A DNA stretch of 64,000 bases from Solanum dulcamara (lineage: Eukaryota > Streptophyta > Magnoliopsida > Solanales > Solanaceae). The notes beneath the pieces were generated by a model. It ran no database searches, had not been told where the DNA came from, and saw only the letters and a list, made by a program, of their open reading frames with translations. The stretch lies in NCBI RefSeq assembly GCF_947179165.1, contig NC_077244.1, forward strand, positions 10,604,449-10,668,448. Direction: 5' to 3'. Positions 22,741-35,084 of this stretch are shown here, in pieces. Position numbers and translations under genes: made by a program. Position 1 is the stretch's first letter. Every line of letters begins with the position of its first letter.

Positions 22741-25579
22741 TGTCATGACCTAACCCAGTAGGCCGCGACTGGGGTCTGACCTGGACCCTCGTATACATAT
22801 TTATCAGTTGTGGTCACATCAAATTATGAACATGCAATGCATATAAATCAAGTGTAGTCAAACTGGACTACAACCAACACAATACCATGCATCAGAACCC
22901 TATTGGGCGATAATATTTCCATAAACATGAGCCTATTTCATTTATATCGCCTCATAAAAAGGCACGCAAGCCGATAAGGCTTCTATAACATGATAACATA
23001 TACCATACATCATGTAGACCCAGCTGAATCAAACTGACATACACAACCCATATATGCATGTCTGCAGACCTCTAAAAATATTAATGATAACATATGGCGG
23101 GACAGGGCCCCCGCCGTACCCTTTAATAGACAAAACAGTTTTATACATCAGTGGTCAGTACCAAAAACTAGGCTCCGATACAATGCAGCCTCCTCCAGCT
23201 AAGCTGACAGAATCCCTAACTATGGACTCCCAAAACTAGTATTTGTACCTTTGGGCATGAAACGCAGCCCCCCAAAGAATGGGGGTCAGTACGACATATG
23301 TACTGAGTATGTAAAACATAACATAATACAACTGGAAGCATATCTGAAATAGAGAAGCAGGGGATAACATGTCATATAAGGAACCTGTACCTGTACTCTG
23401 TGATTTATAAAAGCATGCATGCTCAAATTATACCATATAGCCGGCCCTATCAGGGATCCGATGGATACATCTACAAAACCATCATAGACCCAGTGCCATC
23501 ACCACATTATTACAACACATCATCATATATATACATATATTCCCTGGCCCTCTAGTGAGGGACTTAGTGGATAATGCAGTGAAATTGAGCATGAATCTGA
23601 TAACTAGCCTGGGACATGGAGAAGAAGGGTTACAGTATACACGAATAGAGTAGTGGGTAACTATATGTAATTTAAATCATTATCAGAGACTCGATAGAAT
23701 AAGAAAGTTAAGCTTTTGCCTGAGGACCCGAGTAGTAGTGTAGTCATCTCAAGTGTCCTCTAAATACCATTATGGTCTATAAAAATTGTAATCTTGGGGA
23801 CCCTAGACGTGTATTAACATAGGGCCAAATCGTTTATGGAATCAGAAACACTTAGTATCATATAGTCTTTAAGGCTTGGAGCCCGTACATTCATTATCTC
23901 CTTAATACATAGAAGTTTCCAGGGAACTAGTGCAACTATTACAAGAGTTCGATATTCAAAATTAAATAGGAGATGCTAAGAATAGAGTTACAAAGGAACT
24001 CATATCATAGTTAACTTACAATTAAGACATGCAAGAAAAAGAAAGATAATAAGCTCTATATAGTTTGTACTTTCCTTCGTGTGGTCGTCATATACATATT
24101 TCATATCCAGCCCATCCTGGGGATCGGTGAACAACTATGGCATCATAATCTCATTTTCATACCAAGTACATATCAAGATAAGGGATAGATAGCTTTCCAC
24201 ATACTACTTTTTAACACGTAGAAGCCCTAATATGCAATACTCAATTCTTGCAGGAGTTCCTATACTAAGCAGTGGATAGGGATTATGAGGCGTACTTGGA
24301 GTTCTGGGAATGAAATTATCCCCTCATTTCACATACAATTTACTTAAGCCTAATACATGCCAAAAGGAATGAAAAATAGCTTTACATACTTATTCCAAAA
24401 CATGCCAAGAGAAAGCTTCACATACCTCTTATGAGTTACTCATTATCCTATTCGCCTCGTCATCCTTTGAACCTATTCAGCACGGAAGTAATACGAATAT
24501 CAATCACTCTTGACTTTCCAGCATCTTAAGTTACACCTTAGTATTCATGGAATCTATTTCCTTGTTCGTCTCCTCGACTAGTTCTTTAACTAGTTAAGAC
24601 GTTAACGAAAATCGGGCAGCATCTCCCCTATATTGTACCCTATCTGAATTTCCAATTACACCCATAATACCTACAGACAACCAACAACAATAAAATTCAG
24701 AATATGTTTAAGCAATTCACACCAATAATATACAACATAAACTCCAAACGACTCTCTCAAAATTATGATACCAAAATAGGGTTTCTAGACTTTATTTCGC
24801 AACCCCTTTAATTATACGAAATGAGGGGTCGGGTGGCTGCAAACAGAAGAACCCATACCTATTTTAGAACACTTTTAGTCCCTTCAACACACCCCCACAC
24901 ACCTTCAGCACCACACCACAAGAACAACACTTTACTTCGACGATAATTCAACTATAACGACTCCAATTTAGATTGTCTTCAACGTCAAGTATTTGTATGA
25001 CATTTTCACATTTCCAGAAACTTGTAGGGAATTTAAAACACTCCATAACAACACCATAAATTCCAAATTTAAATGAGAAACCTTACCTTACCAAAAATTG
25101 GCCAAAACTCGCCAAAACTACATCTCGGAAACTTCTTGATGTGCTAAAATGGGGAGGACGGTTTGTGTCCCTTTTATGCTGCCCCAAATTGGAATTTTAT
25201 GTTATCAAACATCATTATATCACCAAGGGATACCTTAAATAATAAATTCGCGGAACAAAATTAGGCCTTACCTTTTTCTTGAAGCAAACGTGTAGCTTCC
25301 TCTCCTTGTTCCCCTAGCATTTTTTCCTTTCCTTTCTCACTTTTCTAGGTATATATCTGAAGAAATGATTCCATATATATCGTAGGATACATATATACAT
25401 CTCCCCATAATTAAGGAACACCGTAGGTAAGTAATTCACGGAGAGAAACTTGGAAACTTACCTTAGTTTCCTTGTTGCCGCCATAGTACTCTCTCTTAGG
25501 CTTAGGTTTCTTTTTTTTTCCTTTGTTCAACTCTTGGATGAAATTTTGGATATGGAATGAAATTTTTAGTCATCATACA

Positions 25580-25593
25580 CATATATATATAAT
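25580..25593 (-). promoter_or_regulatory. TATA-like box in the F LTR
   Basis: Complement TTATATATATATG, about 550 bases inside the LTR start. The other LTR has the same box at 33021-33031. This position suits a Pol II start site at the U3/R border. Confidence 0.55.
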
Positions 25594-25714
25594 CCTTTTA
25601 GGAGAGTGACACATGGAATCCCCTAAAGGTGATACGTGTCACGCTTTTAAGCAGACGCATCATTTCATGCGCCCAATCACATGTTGCCACGTGTCCCTGG
25701 TGGGTCCCACCCCC

Positions 25715-25762
25715 AAGTAGGTGGGTCACCTACTTGACCCCAAGCAGGTGGGTCACCTGCTT
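25715..25762. promoter_or_regulatory. Two tandem 9-bp-stem hairpins in the F LTR U3
   Basis: 25715-25735 has arms AAGTAGGTG and CACCTACTT around GGT. 25742-25762 has arms AAGCAGGTG and CACCTGCTT around GGT. The right LTR has the same pair at 33131-33151 and 33158-33178, the second with one mispair. Confidence 0.7.
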
Positions 25763-26140
25763 GCTTGAGGTACTACCACATGTCGCCTTCCTAGGCTGCC
25801 ACATGTCCTTCTCTTCTCTTCCTCATGGATTCGTAATCTCGTCTTATTTTAAGAGCCTATGTAATCCAAGCTACGTAATCTTGGTATGTATTTAAGTAAC
25901 TCAAGTGTATAATAGTTCTACATTAGTAGCTTACGTAGGTAAATCAATTCCTACAATTCATTTCTTGGCCTCCAACTCATTCTGGATTCTCACGACTCTA
26001 TTTCCAACCTTCTCTCTCACGGGCTATCACATTCTTGTTTCCTTAGAGTTGTGTGATATGTGTGGAAAGTGGGGGTCTCATGGCCACCTTCAAGAAGACT
26101 ATAAACACATTTCAAGGTTCAAAAGTGTGGAGTGTAACAT

Positions 26141-26153
26141 CCTTCCCCCCTTT
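26141..26153 (-). other. Polypurine tract of element F
   Basis: The complement AAAGGGGGGAAGGA lies immediately before the 3' LTR start and is preceded by the family phrase TTTGAGGATGAATATT. This is the plus-strand primer site. Confidence 0.75.
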
Positions 26154-26339
26154 AGAATATTCATCCTCAAATGTTAACTCGGCTTATAGGGTTTTATGAG
26201 GATTTTGGGGGTTCTGTATAACCATCATTTCTTCCTCCATTTAGGGGTTTAGACTACCTTTGTATATAGGGAATAAGTATGGATATCTTCTCGATTCCTC
26301 TTCTCTTTTTTTTGACTTCCCAGGTTATCCCCTTTCTGG

Positions 26340-27140
26340 TTTTTGCTTTGTCACAATACCTTGATGGAAGTCACATCCTAGTATGCAATCTTCTAACTTG
26401 CCGATCTAAGATGACTATAGATTGTTCCTCGCAGGATTCCATTTCCTGAACATCATCTATGGGACACGCTCTGGGTGGCTCACCAGTACCCTTACGAAAT
26501 ATCCCTATCTAATAGACTAGGCGTATAGTTTTCCAATCAGGTGGTAAGCTCAACTTACCAGCAACTTTGTCCACCTTACGAGCAACTTGACAAGATCCAA
26601 TATATTTTGGGCTAAGTTTCCCTTTCTTTACGAATCTTATTACTCCCTTCCTGGGTGACTCTATTACGAATGCCTAATCATTAGTTTGAACTCTGAATGT
26701 CGATGTAAATTAATTGAATATCACTTCTACCGACTCTAGGATGCTAGTCAACAGCTTGCTCAATTATGTCGGTCCTTTTAGTCTCTGCCTCCAATAGGGG
26801 GATTACATATTCTACTATACAATGTCTTGTACGGGGCTATCTAGATACTATAATGATAGCCATGCTTATAGGCGATCTCAGTAAGTGGTAGAAGATCGCC
26901 TCAGTTACTTTTAAAGTCAGCTACATAGGCTCACAATATATCTTCTAGCGTTTGATAGTATGTTTAGTCTGTCCAACAGCTCGAGGGAAAAATACGGTAC
27001 TAAGACCTACCTGTGTTCTCGATCTCTTCTTGGACTGATCTTCCAGACGTTAATTATAATTGAAGTCCCTCTATCTGATATAATAGCTGGGGAAACCTCA
27101 TAGAGTCTTACTACCTCATTGACTTATAACTTCACCTAGC
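26340..27140 (-). pseudogene. Element F integrase remnant, heavily decayed
   Basis: On the minus strand the core reads IISDRGTS near 27080, matching the second catalytic aspartate block (ISDRGTQF) of gypsy integrases. The C-terminal region reads ILDRQVRRLHTR near 26430 and ITWEVKKK near 26310-26340, the chromo-like tail. Between them SLPPDWKT resembles the GPY/F tail. Frames shift repeatedly and stops are dense. This identifies the internal region as a dead gypsy pol oriented like the LTRs. Confidence 0.7.
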
Positions 27141-30100
27141 TTCAGCCGTATAGGTGGTCTTGATTGAAAGCAAATGGGTTGATTCATTAGACTACTCATA
27201 ATAACCTGTATAGCACCGTACTCTCGCAGAGTATAAAATAGGTTTGTAATGACGTTGGTAATTTGGGAATCCTTAGCCTCGTATAGTCCTTCTCGACTCC
27301 TTTCAAAACTTTAACTGGCACTCACCCTTTTGGGTTTTGTTTTTCAACCCTTAGAGTTGGCTTTCATAGTCATTTTGTGCTCCATCTATCATTACCTGAC
27401 ATAACTCCGAAGGAAATTGACATATAAGTCTGCCATCTTTTAGTAAACCGTTAGTTTTATTCTTCTTGGTTAAATCATGTCACAATTTTCTTTCCTAGCT
27501 TGTAACACTTTAAATACGTTATCTCGTGCCATCCTTTACCTTTATGAGACTGCGAGAAGGTGCTCAACTTAACTTGAGAAATATCTTAGCGCCGTCTCGC
27601 TAGGTCTCAGATGTTACCTTGTCGTTTCCTCCCTTATCCCACAATTGATTTCATGGTAGATCTTTGGTCCAGCCATGGCTAGGTCTTACTTTGCCTGTAG
27701 TACTAATTCTGTCTCGGTTGTTTGTCCTAACCTATCTTCGCATCTCTCGGTAGGTATTCAAAATATTATAACTGTATTGCCATTATTGAGCCCCTATTCC
27801 TTTTATCATGTACTTACTTACTTACAATGATGCTTATATATACATACCCATGGGTTGCACAATCATTCTGATGCAACTTATAGGAGGTAAACGTAGTCTT
27901 TTCATCTCCTGGTTTGTTCTACTGTACACATCTTATTCACACTGAAACTTGCTTGTCCCATCTTATTATATTTCTTTTTTTTCCCTTTATTCACTCTTTG
28001 CTCTTCTTATCCCCTATCATAGGAGGTTTCGTTTTCCTTTTTCCTTGATTATTTATCTATCGCAACATTATTTGTGACCAACCCTATAGCCAACATCTTG
28101 GTTTTTGACCCAACATGATGTCATTATTCTTCATAGCATCTCTTGAGTTATTCGATATCCTTTTATTTCTATACTCTTTTCTTTCATACGCATTCACCTT
28201 CTAGCATTATGTCATTCAAGGTCTTGTTAAAAACTCCTTAACACTACCTTATATAGCATTCTAACTTCTATCCAACTATTGACGACTTCCAGATCTTCTT
28301 AACTTGGTTCAGTAAAGGATCTTATATAAGTTTAAGCATACCTCTCAAATATGTTTCCATATCAATTGCCTCCATCTTACCCTTGCAGTTTTCTCACTTG
28401 GTTCGCGCCTTTAGAGGGTACTTACTCCTTTATCTGCTTATGCCTTGCTCTATGTCTCTATGTCTAGTCTCAATTTCATCCAATATCCTTCCCCAATCTA
28501 CTTGGTACTGTATCATGTCCCCGTTTTTCTGCATATTTTTCCAACCTGGTTATCCACGTATAGAGCCTCAGCTAAATCACAAGGCGACGAAAACCTTTCC
28601 ATACCTAGTGTGACACTTCATCTATTAATATGTACTTGAGTAATGGGACTCATGGAACAACTTGTCCAAGGCTACCTTCTACTTATCTTCATTCGAGAAT
28701 TACTTAGCACCTATAGTCGTTCCAATTCCAATAAGGCAGTGCTAGTATTTTGACAATAACTATTCAAGGTTTTCTTGAAGTAGTAACTTTATCCCAACCT
28801 ATATCTTTTGTTTCTTGGGGTGAATGGAAGTTGCGCCATTTATTCCTTAAGTTTGTCGTCTTTGTCTTTTAAGGGTTCCTTACTTTTGGGGCGATGTTGT
28901 GTACACACATCATTCCTTTATACCTGGTGCCTCTTGTCCTAACTGTGTATCCAACATAGGCTTTTAACTTAATCCACCTATTGAGTACACCTTACCAGCG
29001 GTCTTACTTTATCCCCACATTGTTGTTCTATACCTTCAAACTCATACTTGTGTATCTCCCTTTTAGTTCATACTCATATTCAATTCATAACATCTCTCTA
29101 GGGTGCTTCTGTTAGCATTTATTCCTCTAGTGAGTTGGTGGAAAACTATAGACTGTTATCATAAACCATTTTCCAACCGGCGTTGGAAGAAACTAGAGTC
29201 TCTTAAACATCACAGGACCCATATGGTCTCCCCCTAGGTTTATCCTCGAATTATGAACAACTTATCAAATTTTCAACTAAAAGTTGGGGCTCGGTACTTT
29301 TCAAGAAGAGTAAGGCTTAATTACTGGACATCTTACCCTTCAACCTGAGCTTCTCTTTTTATCTTCCTACAGCACAAATACGGCTAGAGATACCGTAGTC
29401 TAAACTTTACTACTTAAATAGGCTTTTTGTTTCTCCGACATAAAATTCTCCAAGTAAAAAGGGTGCCCTTTATTGATGACATGAAGGGTACCTCTTACAG
29501 CTTTAGTTAAACATAATAGGGGTACTTGGTATCAATTTCTAAGACACCTTAAGAATCTATGTTTCATTCCCTTTTCTTTGTTCTGGGAAAATTTCGACAG
29601 AGTTTCCTCTATATTTCTTACTTATCCCAAACCTGCACGCAAAAAATACCAACAATGCCTCACAGGTCCAACACATATATATATTCATATCATATCACAG
29701 CCACACAGGGCTTTCAATATCATCTCATATCACAGCCACATAGTGCTTTCAATATCAATAATAATATAGAAATAATAGACTTACCTCGTATGTCCAACTT
29801 CAAACTGCATCTGTTGCGCTTCCCTGACTATTTTTTTTTCCTTTAGGTTTCAACTTTTACGTTTCAATTTTACTTCTATACCTTACCCAACAGATATCTT
29901 TCATGCCCTTACTTTACTTACCGGCGTGCTCCGTAGCTTCCCATGTCGTCAATTACTTCCTTTTGTTGATGTCGTCCTTCTGTTAGAATCCAAGGTTAGT
30001 ATAAGGAATTGTCCTATGACTCGGATCTATAGCACGATCTTAGATGTAAAAGAAAAGTAACATCCTAAATATTCTGTAGGTTCCTAGTTATAGATGTGGC

Positions 30101-30163
30101 ACGCAACACATCGATAATGAAGACTCTACTAGACATGGTCTGCAGACAATCTAAGGACGAACT
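27141..30163 (-). other. Rest of element F internal region, unreadable gag-pol
   Basis: About 3 kb with no protein block that I can identify with confidence in any frame. By position it should hold the remains of gag, protease, RT and RNase H. The longest open frames are under 100 residues and overlap each other on the plus strand, which argues against coding. A direct repeat lies at about 29689-29757. 29980-30163 is the leader. Confidence 0.55.
29685..29757. repeat. Tandem pair of about 36 bp inside F
   Basis: Two copies of a unit starting TATCACAGCCACA and ending GCTTTCAATATCA, adjacent to each other and differing at a few bases. Confidence 0.8.
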
Positions 30164-30175
30164 TCTCTAATACCA
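30164..30175 (-). other. Primer-binding site of element F
   Basis: The complement TGGTATTAGAGA differs at two bases from the initiator tRNA-Met complement and lies four bases from the LTR edge. Confidence 0.75.
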
Positions 30176-30179
30176 CTTC

Positions 30180-33100
30180 AGTCATGACTCAACCCCACAG
30201 GCCATGACTAGGGTCCGACCTGGACCCCCGTATATATATATGTATCAGTTGTGGCCATGTTAAATTATGAATATACAATGCATATAAATCTAGTGTAGTC
30301 AAACTGGACTACAACCAACACAATGCCATGCATCAGAACCTTATTGGGTGATAATATTTCCATAAGCCTATAGCCTCTTTCATTTATATCGCCTCATGAA
30401 AGGGAATGCAAGCCGACAAGGCTATCATAACATGATAACATATACCATACATTATGTAGACCCAGCTGAATCAAACTGACATACACAACCCACATATACA
30501 TGTCTGCAGACCTCTAAAAATATTAACGACAATATATGGTGGGACAGGGCCCCCGCCGTACCCCTGAATAGACAAAACAGTTTTATACATCAGTGGTCAG
30601 TACCAAAAACTAAGCTCCGATACAATGGAGCCTCCTCCAGCTGAGCTGACAGAATCCCTAGCTGATGAACTCCCAAAACTAGTATTTGTACCTTCAGGCA
30701 TGAAACGCATCCCCCCGAAGAAAGGGGGTCAGTACGACATATGTACTGAGTATGTAAAACATAATATAATACAACTGGAAGCATATCAAAATAGAGAAGC
30801 AGGGGATAACATATCATATAAAGAACCTATACATGTACTCTCTGATTTATAAAAGTATGCATGCTCAAATTATACCATATAGCCGGCTTTATCAGGGATC
30901 CGATGGATACATCTATAAAACAATCAAAAAACCACTGCCATCACCACCTTATTACAATACATCATCATAAATATACATGCATGCCCTAGCCCTCTAGTGA
31001 GGGACTCAGTGGATAATGCAGTGAAATTAAGCACGAATATGATAACCGGCCTGGGACTTGGAGAAGAAGGGTTACAGTATACACGAATAGAGTAGTGGGT
31101 AACTATATGCAATTTAAATCATTATCAGAGACTCGACAGAATAAGAAAATTAAGCTTTTGCCTGAGGACCCGAGTAGTAGTGTAGTCATCTCAAGTGTCC
31201 TCTAAATACCATTATGGGCTATAACAATTGTAATCTCGGGGACCCTAGACGTGTATTAACATAGGTCCAAATCGTTTATGGAATCAGAAACACTTAGTAT
31301 CATATATTCTTTTAAGGCTTGGAGCCCGTACATTCATTATCTACTTAATACATAGAAGTTTCCAGGGAACTAGTGAAACTATTACAAGAGTTCGATATTC
31401 AAAATTAAATAGGAGATGCTAAGAATAGAGTTACAAAGGAGCTCATATCATAGTTAACTTACAACTAAGACATGCCAGAAAAAGAAAGAGAATAAGCTCT
31501 ATATAGTCTGTACTTTCCTTCGTGTGGTCATCATATACATATTTCATATACGGCCCATCCTGGGGCTCGATGAAAAACTATGGCATCATAATCTCATTTT
31601 CATACCAAGTACATATCAACATAAGGGAGAGATAGCTTTCCACACACTACTTCATAACACGTAGAAGCCCTAACAGGCAATACTCAATTCTTGCAGGAGT
31701 TCCAATACTAAGCAGTGGACAGGGATTATGAGGTTTACTTGGAGTTCTGGGAATGAAATTATCCCCTCATTTCACATAAAATTTACTTAAGTCTAATACA
31801 TGCCAAAAGGAATGAAAAATAGCTTTACATACTTATTCCAAAACATGCCAAGAGGAAGCTTCACATACCTCTTATGAGTTACTCTTTATGCCGTTCGCCT
31901 CGTCGTCCTTTAAACCTATTCAACACAGAATTAATATGAATATCAACCACTCTTGACTTTCCAGCATCTTAATTTGCACCTTAGTATTCATGGAATTTAT
32001 TTCCTTGTTCATCTCCTCGACTAGTTCTTTAACTAGTTAAGACATTAATGAAAATCGGGCAACATCTCCCCTATAATGTGCCCTATCCGAATTTCCAATT
32101 ACACCCCTAATACCTAAATCCAACCAACAAAAATAACCTTCAGCATATTTTTAAGCAATTCACACCAACAATATACAACATAAACTCCAAACAACTCATT
32201 CGAAACTATGATACCAAAATAGGGTTTCTAGATTTTATTTCGCAACCCCTTTAATTATACAAAATGAGGGGTCGGGTGGATGCAACCATAAACACCCACA
32301 CCTATTTTATAACACTTTTAGTCCCTGCAACACACCCCCACACACCTTCAGCACCACACCACAAGAACAACACTTTACTTCGATGACAATTCAACTATAA
32401 TGACTCCAATTTAGATTGTCTTCAACGTCAAGCATTTCTATGACATTTTCACATTTCCAGAAACTTATAGGGCGTGTAAAACACTCCATAACAACACCAA
32501 TTCCAAATTTAAATGAGAAACCTTACCTTACCAGAAATTGGCCAAAACTCGCCAAAACTACATCTTAGAAACTTCTTGATGTGTTAAAATGGGGTGGACT
32601 ATTTGTGTCCCTTTTATGCTTCCCCAAATTAGAATTTTATGTTATCAAATATCATTATATCACCGTGGGATACCTTAAATAATCAATTCGCAGAACAAAA
32701 TTGAGCCTTACCTTTTTCTTGAAGCAAACCTGTAGCTCCCTCTCCTTGTGCCCCTAGCGTTTTTCTCCTTTCCTTTCTTACTTTTCTAGGCATAAATATG
32801 AAGAACTAATTTTGTAGATATCGTAAGATACATATATACATCTCCCCGTGATTAAGGAACACCACAGGTAAGTAATTCGCGGAGAGAAACTTGGAAACTT
32901 ACCTTCGTTTCCTTATTACCGCCATAGTACTCTCTCTTAGGCTTAGGTTTCTTTTTTTTTCCTTTGTTCAGCTCTTGACTGAAATTTTGGATATGGAATG
33001 AACTTTTTAGTCACCATACACATATATATAAGCCTTTTGGGAGAGTGACACATGTCACGCCCTTAGGCAGTCAAGTTATTTCATGCACCCAATCACATGC

Positions 33101-33545
33101 TGCCACGTGTCCTTGGTGGGGCCCACCCCCAAGTAGGTGGGTCACCTACTTGACCCCAAGTAGGTGGGTCACCTTCTTGCTTGAGGTGCTTCCACGTGTT
33201 ACCTTCCTAGTCTGCCGCATGTTCTTCTCTTCTCCTCCTCATGGATTCGTAATCTCGTCTTATTTTAAGAGCCTATGCAATCCGTTAAGCTTGGTATGTC
33301 TTTAATTAACTCAAGTGTAAAATACTTCTACATTAGTAGCTTATGTAGGTAAATCAATTCCTATGATTCATTTCTTGGCCTCCAACTCATTTCGGATTCT
33401 CACGACTCTATTACCAACCTTCCCTCTCACGGGCTATCGCATTCTTCTTTCCTTAGGGTTGTGTGATGTGTATGTACAGTGGGTCATGGATACCTTCAAG
33501 AAGACTAGTAACACATTTCAAGGTTCAAAAGTGCGGAGTGTAACA
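30180..33545 (-). repeat. 5' LTR of element F (right copy)
   Basis: Its left edge AGTCATGACT shows the first base changed from T relative to the other copy; its right edge is AGTGTAACA. In the transcribed direction U3 carries CACGTG motifs at 33193-33198 and 33104-33109, the hairpin pair, then the TATA box at 33021-33031. Confidence 0.93.
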
Positions 33546-33550
33546 GCACA
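33546..33550 (+). repeat. Target-site duplication GCACA, right copy (element F)
   Basis: It immediately follows the LTR end and precedes the resumed integrase frame of element C. Confidence 0.92.
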
Positions 33551-34450
33551 ATAGTTGGCGAAGATTTATGTGAAACAAATAGTAAGGCTGCACGGGGTGC
33601 CCCTTTCCATCATTCCAGACCGCGGTATGTAGTTTACTTCTAAATTTTTGGGAAAGTTGCATGAAGAGCTGGGCACTCAACTCACTTTCAACACGAAATT
33701 CAATCTACTGACAAATGTGTGATCGGCTTTGGGGGACATTGGGACTAGTTCTTACCCTTGTGTGAGTTCTCCTACAATAATAGTTACCACTCCAGCATTG
33801 AGATGGAACCATTAAAAGATCTTTATGGGAGGGGATGCAAGTCTCTCATAGGGTGGTTTAAAGCTTGAGAAGTGTAACCATTAGGGGTATACTTAGTGAG
33901 GGATGCTTAGGATAAGGTAAGGAGCATTCAAGCTAAGCTTCTAGTAGCTCAAAGTCATCAAAAAGAGTATGTTGACCATAAAGTAAGGGATATGACATTC
34001 GAGGATAGTAAAAAAGTGATTCATAAGGTGTCACCCATTAAAGGGGTAATGAGGTTTGGTAAAAAGGGTAAGCTCATTCCTCCCTATATTGGCCTTTTTG
34101 AGATTCTTGACTATGTAGGGCCAGTGGCGTACAAGTTTTCCTTACCACCTTGCTTTTTTTGAATACATCGGTTGTTCCATGTATAATTGCTGAAGAAGTA
34201 CCATGGATATGGGGATTATATTATTAAATGGGACTTAGTTTTGTTAAACAAGGATCTACAGTATGAGGAAGAGCCACTTGCAATTCTTGATCGTGATGTT
34301 TGAATGTTGAGGACTAAGTAGATCAATATGGAAAGGTGTAATGGAAGAATCATTCGGTGGAGGAAGCTACTTGGGAGACCAAGAAATATATGTGGTACAA
34401 GTTTCGTCAGCTGTTCATCGAAATAGGTACTACTATATCTCTATTCTAGT
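33551..34450 (+). pseudogene. Element C integrase, C-terminal part (after F)
   Basis: The frame resumes LAKIYVKQIVRLHGVPLSII and then PDRGM with a TAG before FTSKF, so the second catalytic aspartate is kept. After FNLLTN the sequence is broken by frameshifts. The C-terminal block has GPVAYK and LLKKYHGYGDYIIKWDLVLL, then EEEPLAILDRDV and LRTK. The ends of both integrase halves match without a gap once the 5-bp duplication is counted once. Confidence 0.84.
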
Positions 34451-34510
34451 CCTATTTTCCTTAATTGGTCACTTAAGGACGAGTGAGGGATAAATTGATA
34501 TCAATTGCAA
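34451..34510 (+). other. 3' tail of element C before the LTR
   Basis: It contains ACTTAAGGACGAGTGAGGGA, the family sequence between the pol stop and the LTR, and a weak purine tract. Confidence 0.55.
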
Positions 34511-34711
34511 TGACATATCTCCGTCGTTATGGATAAGCCAATGGGAAAGGAATTTTGCTAGAAAACTTTGGGAAGTAACTTCAGAAAAATTTAGCCTAGG
34601 CCGGACTTGGATGAATTCTGAGTCAAGTCAGGTCTAGAGTAACCTTGTGATAGGTGGTGGATCAAATCGATAATCTGCATTAGGTAGCTGATAGCCAAGA
34701 AAATATGGAGC
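34511..34711 (+). repeat. 3' LTR of element C, truncated to about 200 bp
   Basis: It starts TGACATATCTCCGTCGTTAT and follows the 5' LTR (17060 onward) up to the sequence GGAGCAT, then switches to element K RT sequence. About 1.6 kb of LTR is missing. Confidence 0.85.
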
Positions 34712-35084
34712 ATTTAACGAGTCTTAAATGCAGTCTTTGAGATATCAGATTCCCAAACTCTCAAATGTTAGTAACCCGACCTCAAATCTATCTTAGATAA
34801 AACTGATGCACCATGAAGTCGACAAATAAGTCATCAATGTGAAAAATATGATACTTATTCTTGATGGTGACTTTGTTCAACTATCGGTAGTTAATACACA
34901 TCCTCATAGTACTATCCTTCTTTTTTAAAAGTAAGACTGGTGCACCCCACGGTGATACACTAGGTTGAATAAACCCCTTCTTCAACAAATCTTCCAATTG
35001 TTCCTTCAATTCCTTCAATTCCACCAGAGCCATCCAATAAGGATAAATGTAGATAGTCTTGGTGCCTGGCTCCAAATCAATCAC
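34712..35084 (-). pseudogene. Element K reverse transcriptase, N-terminal fragment
   Basis: An open block of 67 residues has [19 protein letters not shown] followed by [20 protein letters not shown] and MRMCINYR, then a TAG where relatives have glutamine and [12 protein letters not shown] in frame. The sequence continues as a decayed palm start and ends at the junction with element C's LTR. It corresponds to element B 8640-8930, though B lacks part of this stretch. The catalytic DD box is beyond the break. Confidence 0.85.

Larger units (their letters stand above)
22741..26139 (-). repeat. 3' LTR of element F (left copy)
   Basis: Edges TGTCATGACC and AGTGTAACA, about 3.4 kb. It matches the right copy along its whole length at roughly nine bases in ten. 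It has a TATA-rich box at 25580-25593 and, beyond it in U3, a CACGTG at 25688-25693 and two tandem hairpins at 25715-25762. Open frames inside it (for example 25629-25895) recur in the other LTR only because the LTRs are copies. Confidence 0.93.
22741..33545 (-). mobile_element. Element F: complete LTR retrotransposon with degenerate pol
   Basis: Two closely matching LTRs (22741-26139 and 30180-33545) enclose about 4 kb. A perfect GCACA duplication flanks the whole. In minus orientation there are a primer-binding site (30164-30175) and a polypurine tract (26141-26153). Only traces of integrase are recognisable inside. The element lies in element C's integrase and is younger than C. It is probably non-autonomous. 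Confidence 0.93.
17060..34711 (+). mobile_element. Element C: Ty3/gypsy retrotransposon, split by F and truncated at its 3' LTR
   Basis: 5' LTR, primer-binding site, gag, protease, RT, RNase H and integrase are in order on the plus strand. Element F (22741-33545) interrupts the integrase core. The 3' LTR starts at 34511 and ends abruptly at about 34711, where element K sequence begins. C is inserted in the 3' LTR of B. C's family differs from A, B and H, judging by its arginine-glycine-rich gag start and its LTR. Confidence 0.88.

Noticed and set aside
28383..29846. Several overlapping open frames of 60-95 codons on the plus strand inside F
   Set aside because: They overlap in different frames, are rich in Ser, Leu, Tyr and His as expected from C/T-rich text, and oppose the element's own orientation.
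25629..33305. Similar open frames of 88 and 86 codons at 25629-25895 and 33045-33305, at first suggestive of a conserved small protein
   Set aside because: They lie at the same place in the two LTRs of element F, on the strand opposite to its transcription, so the similarity only reflects LTR duplication.
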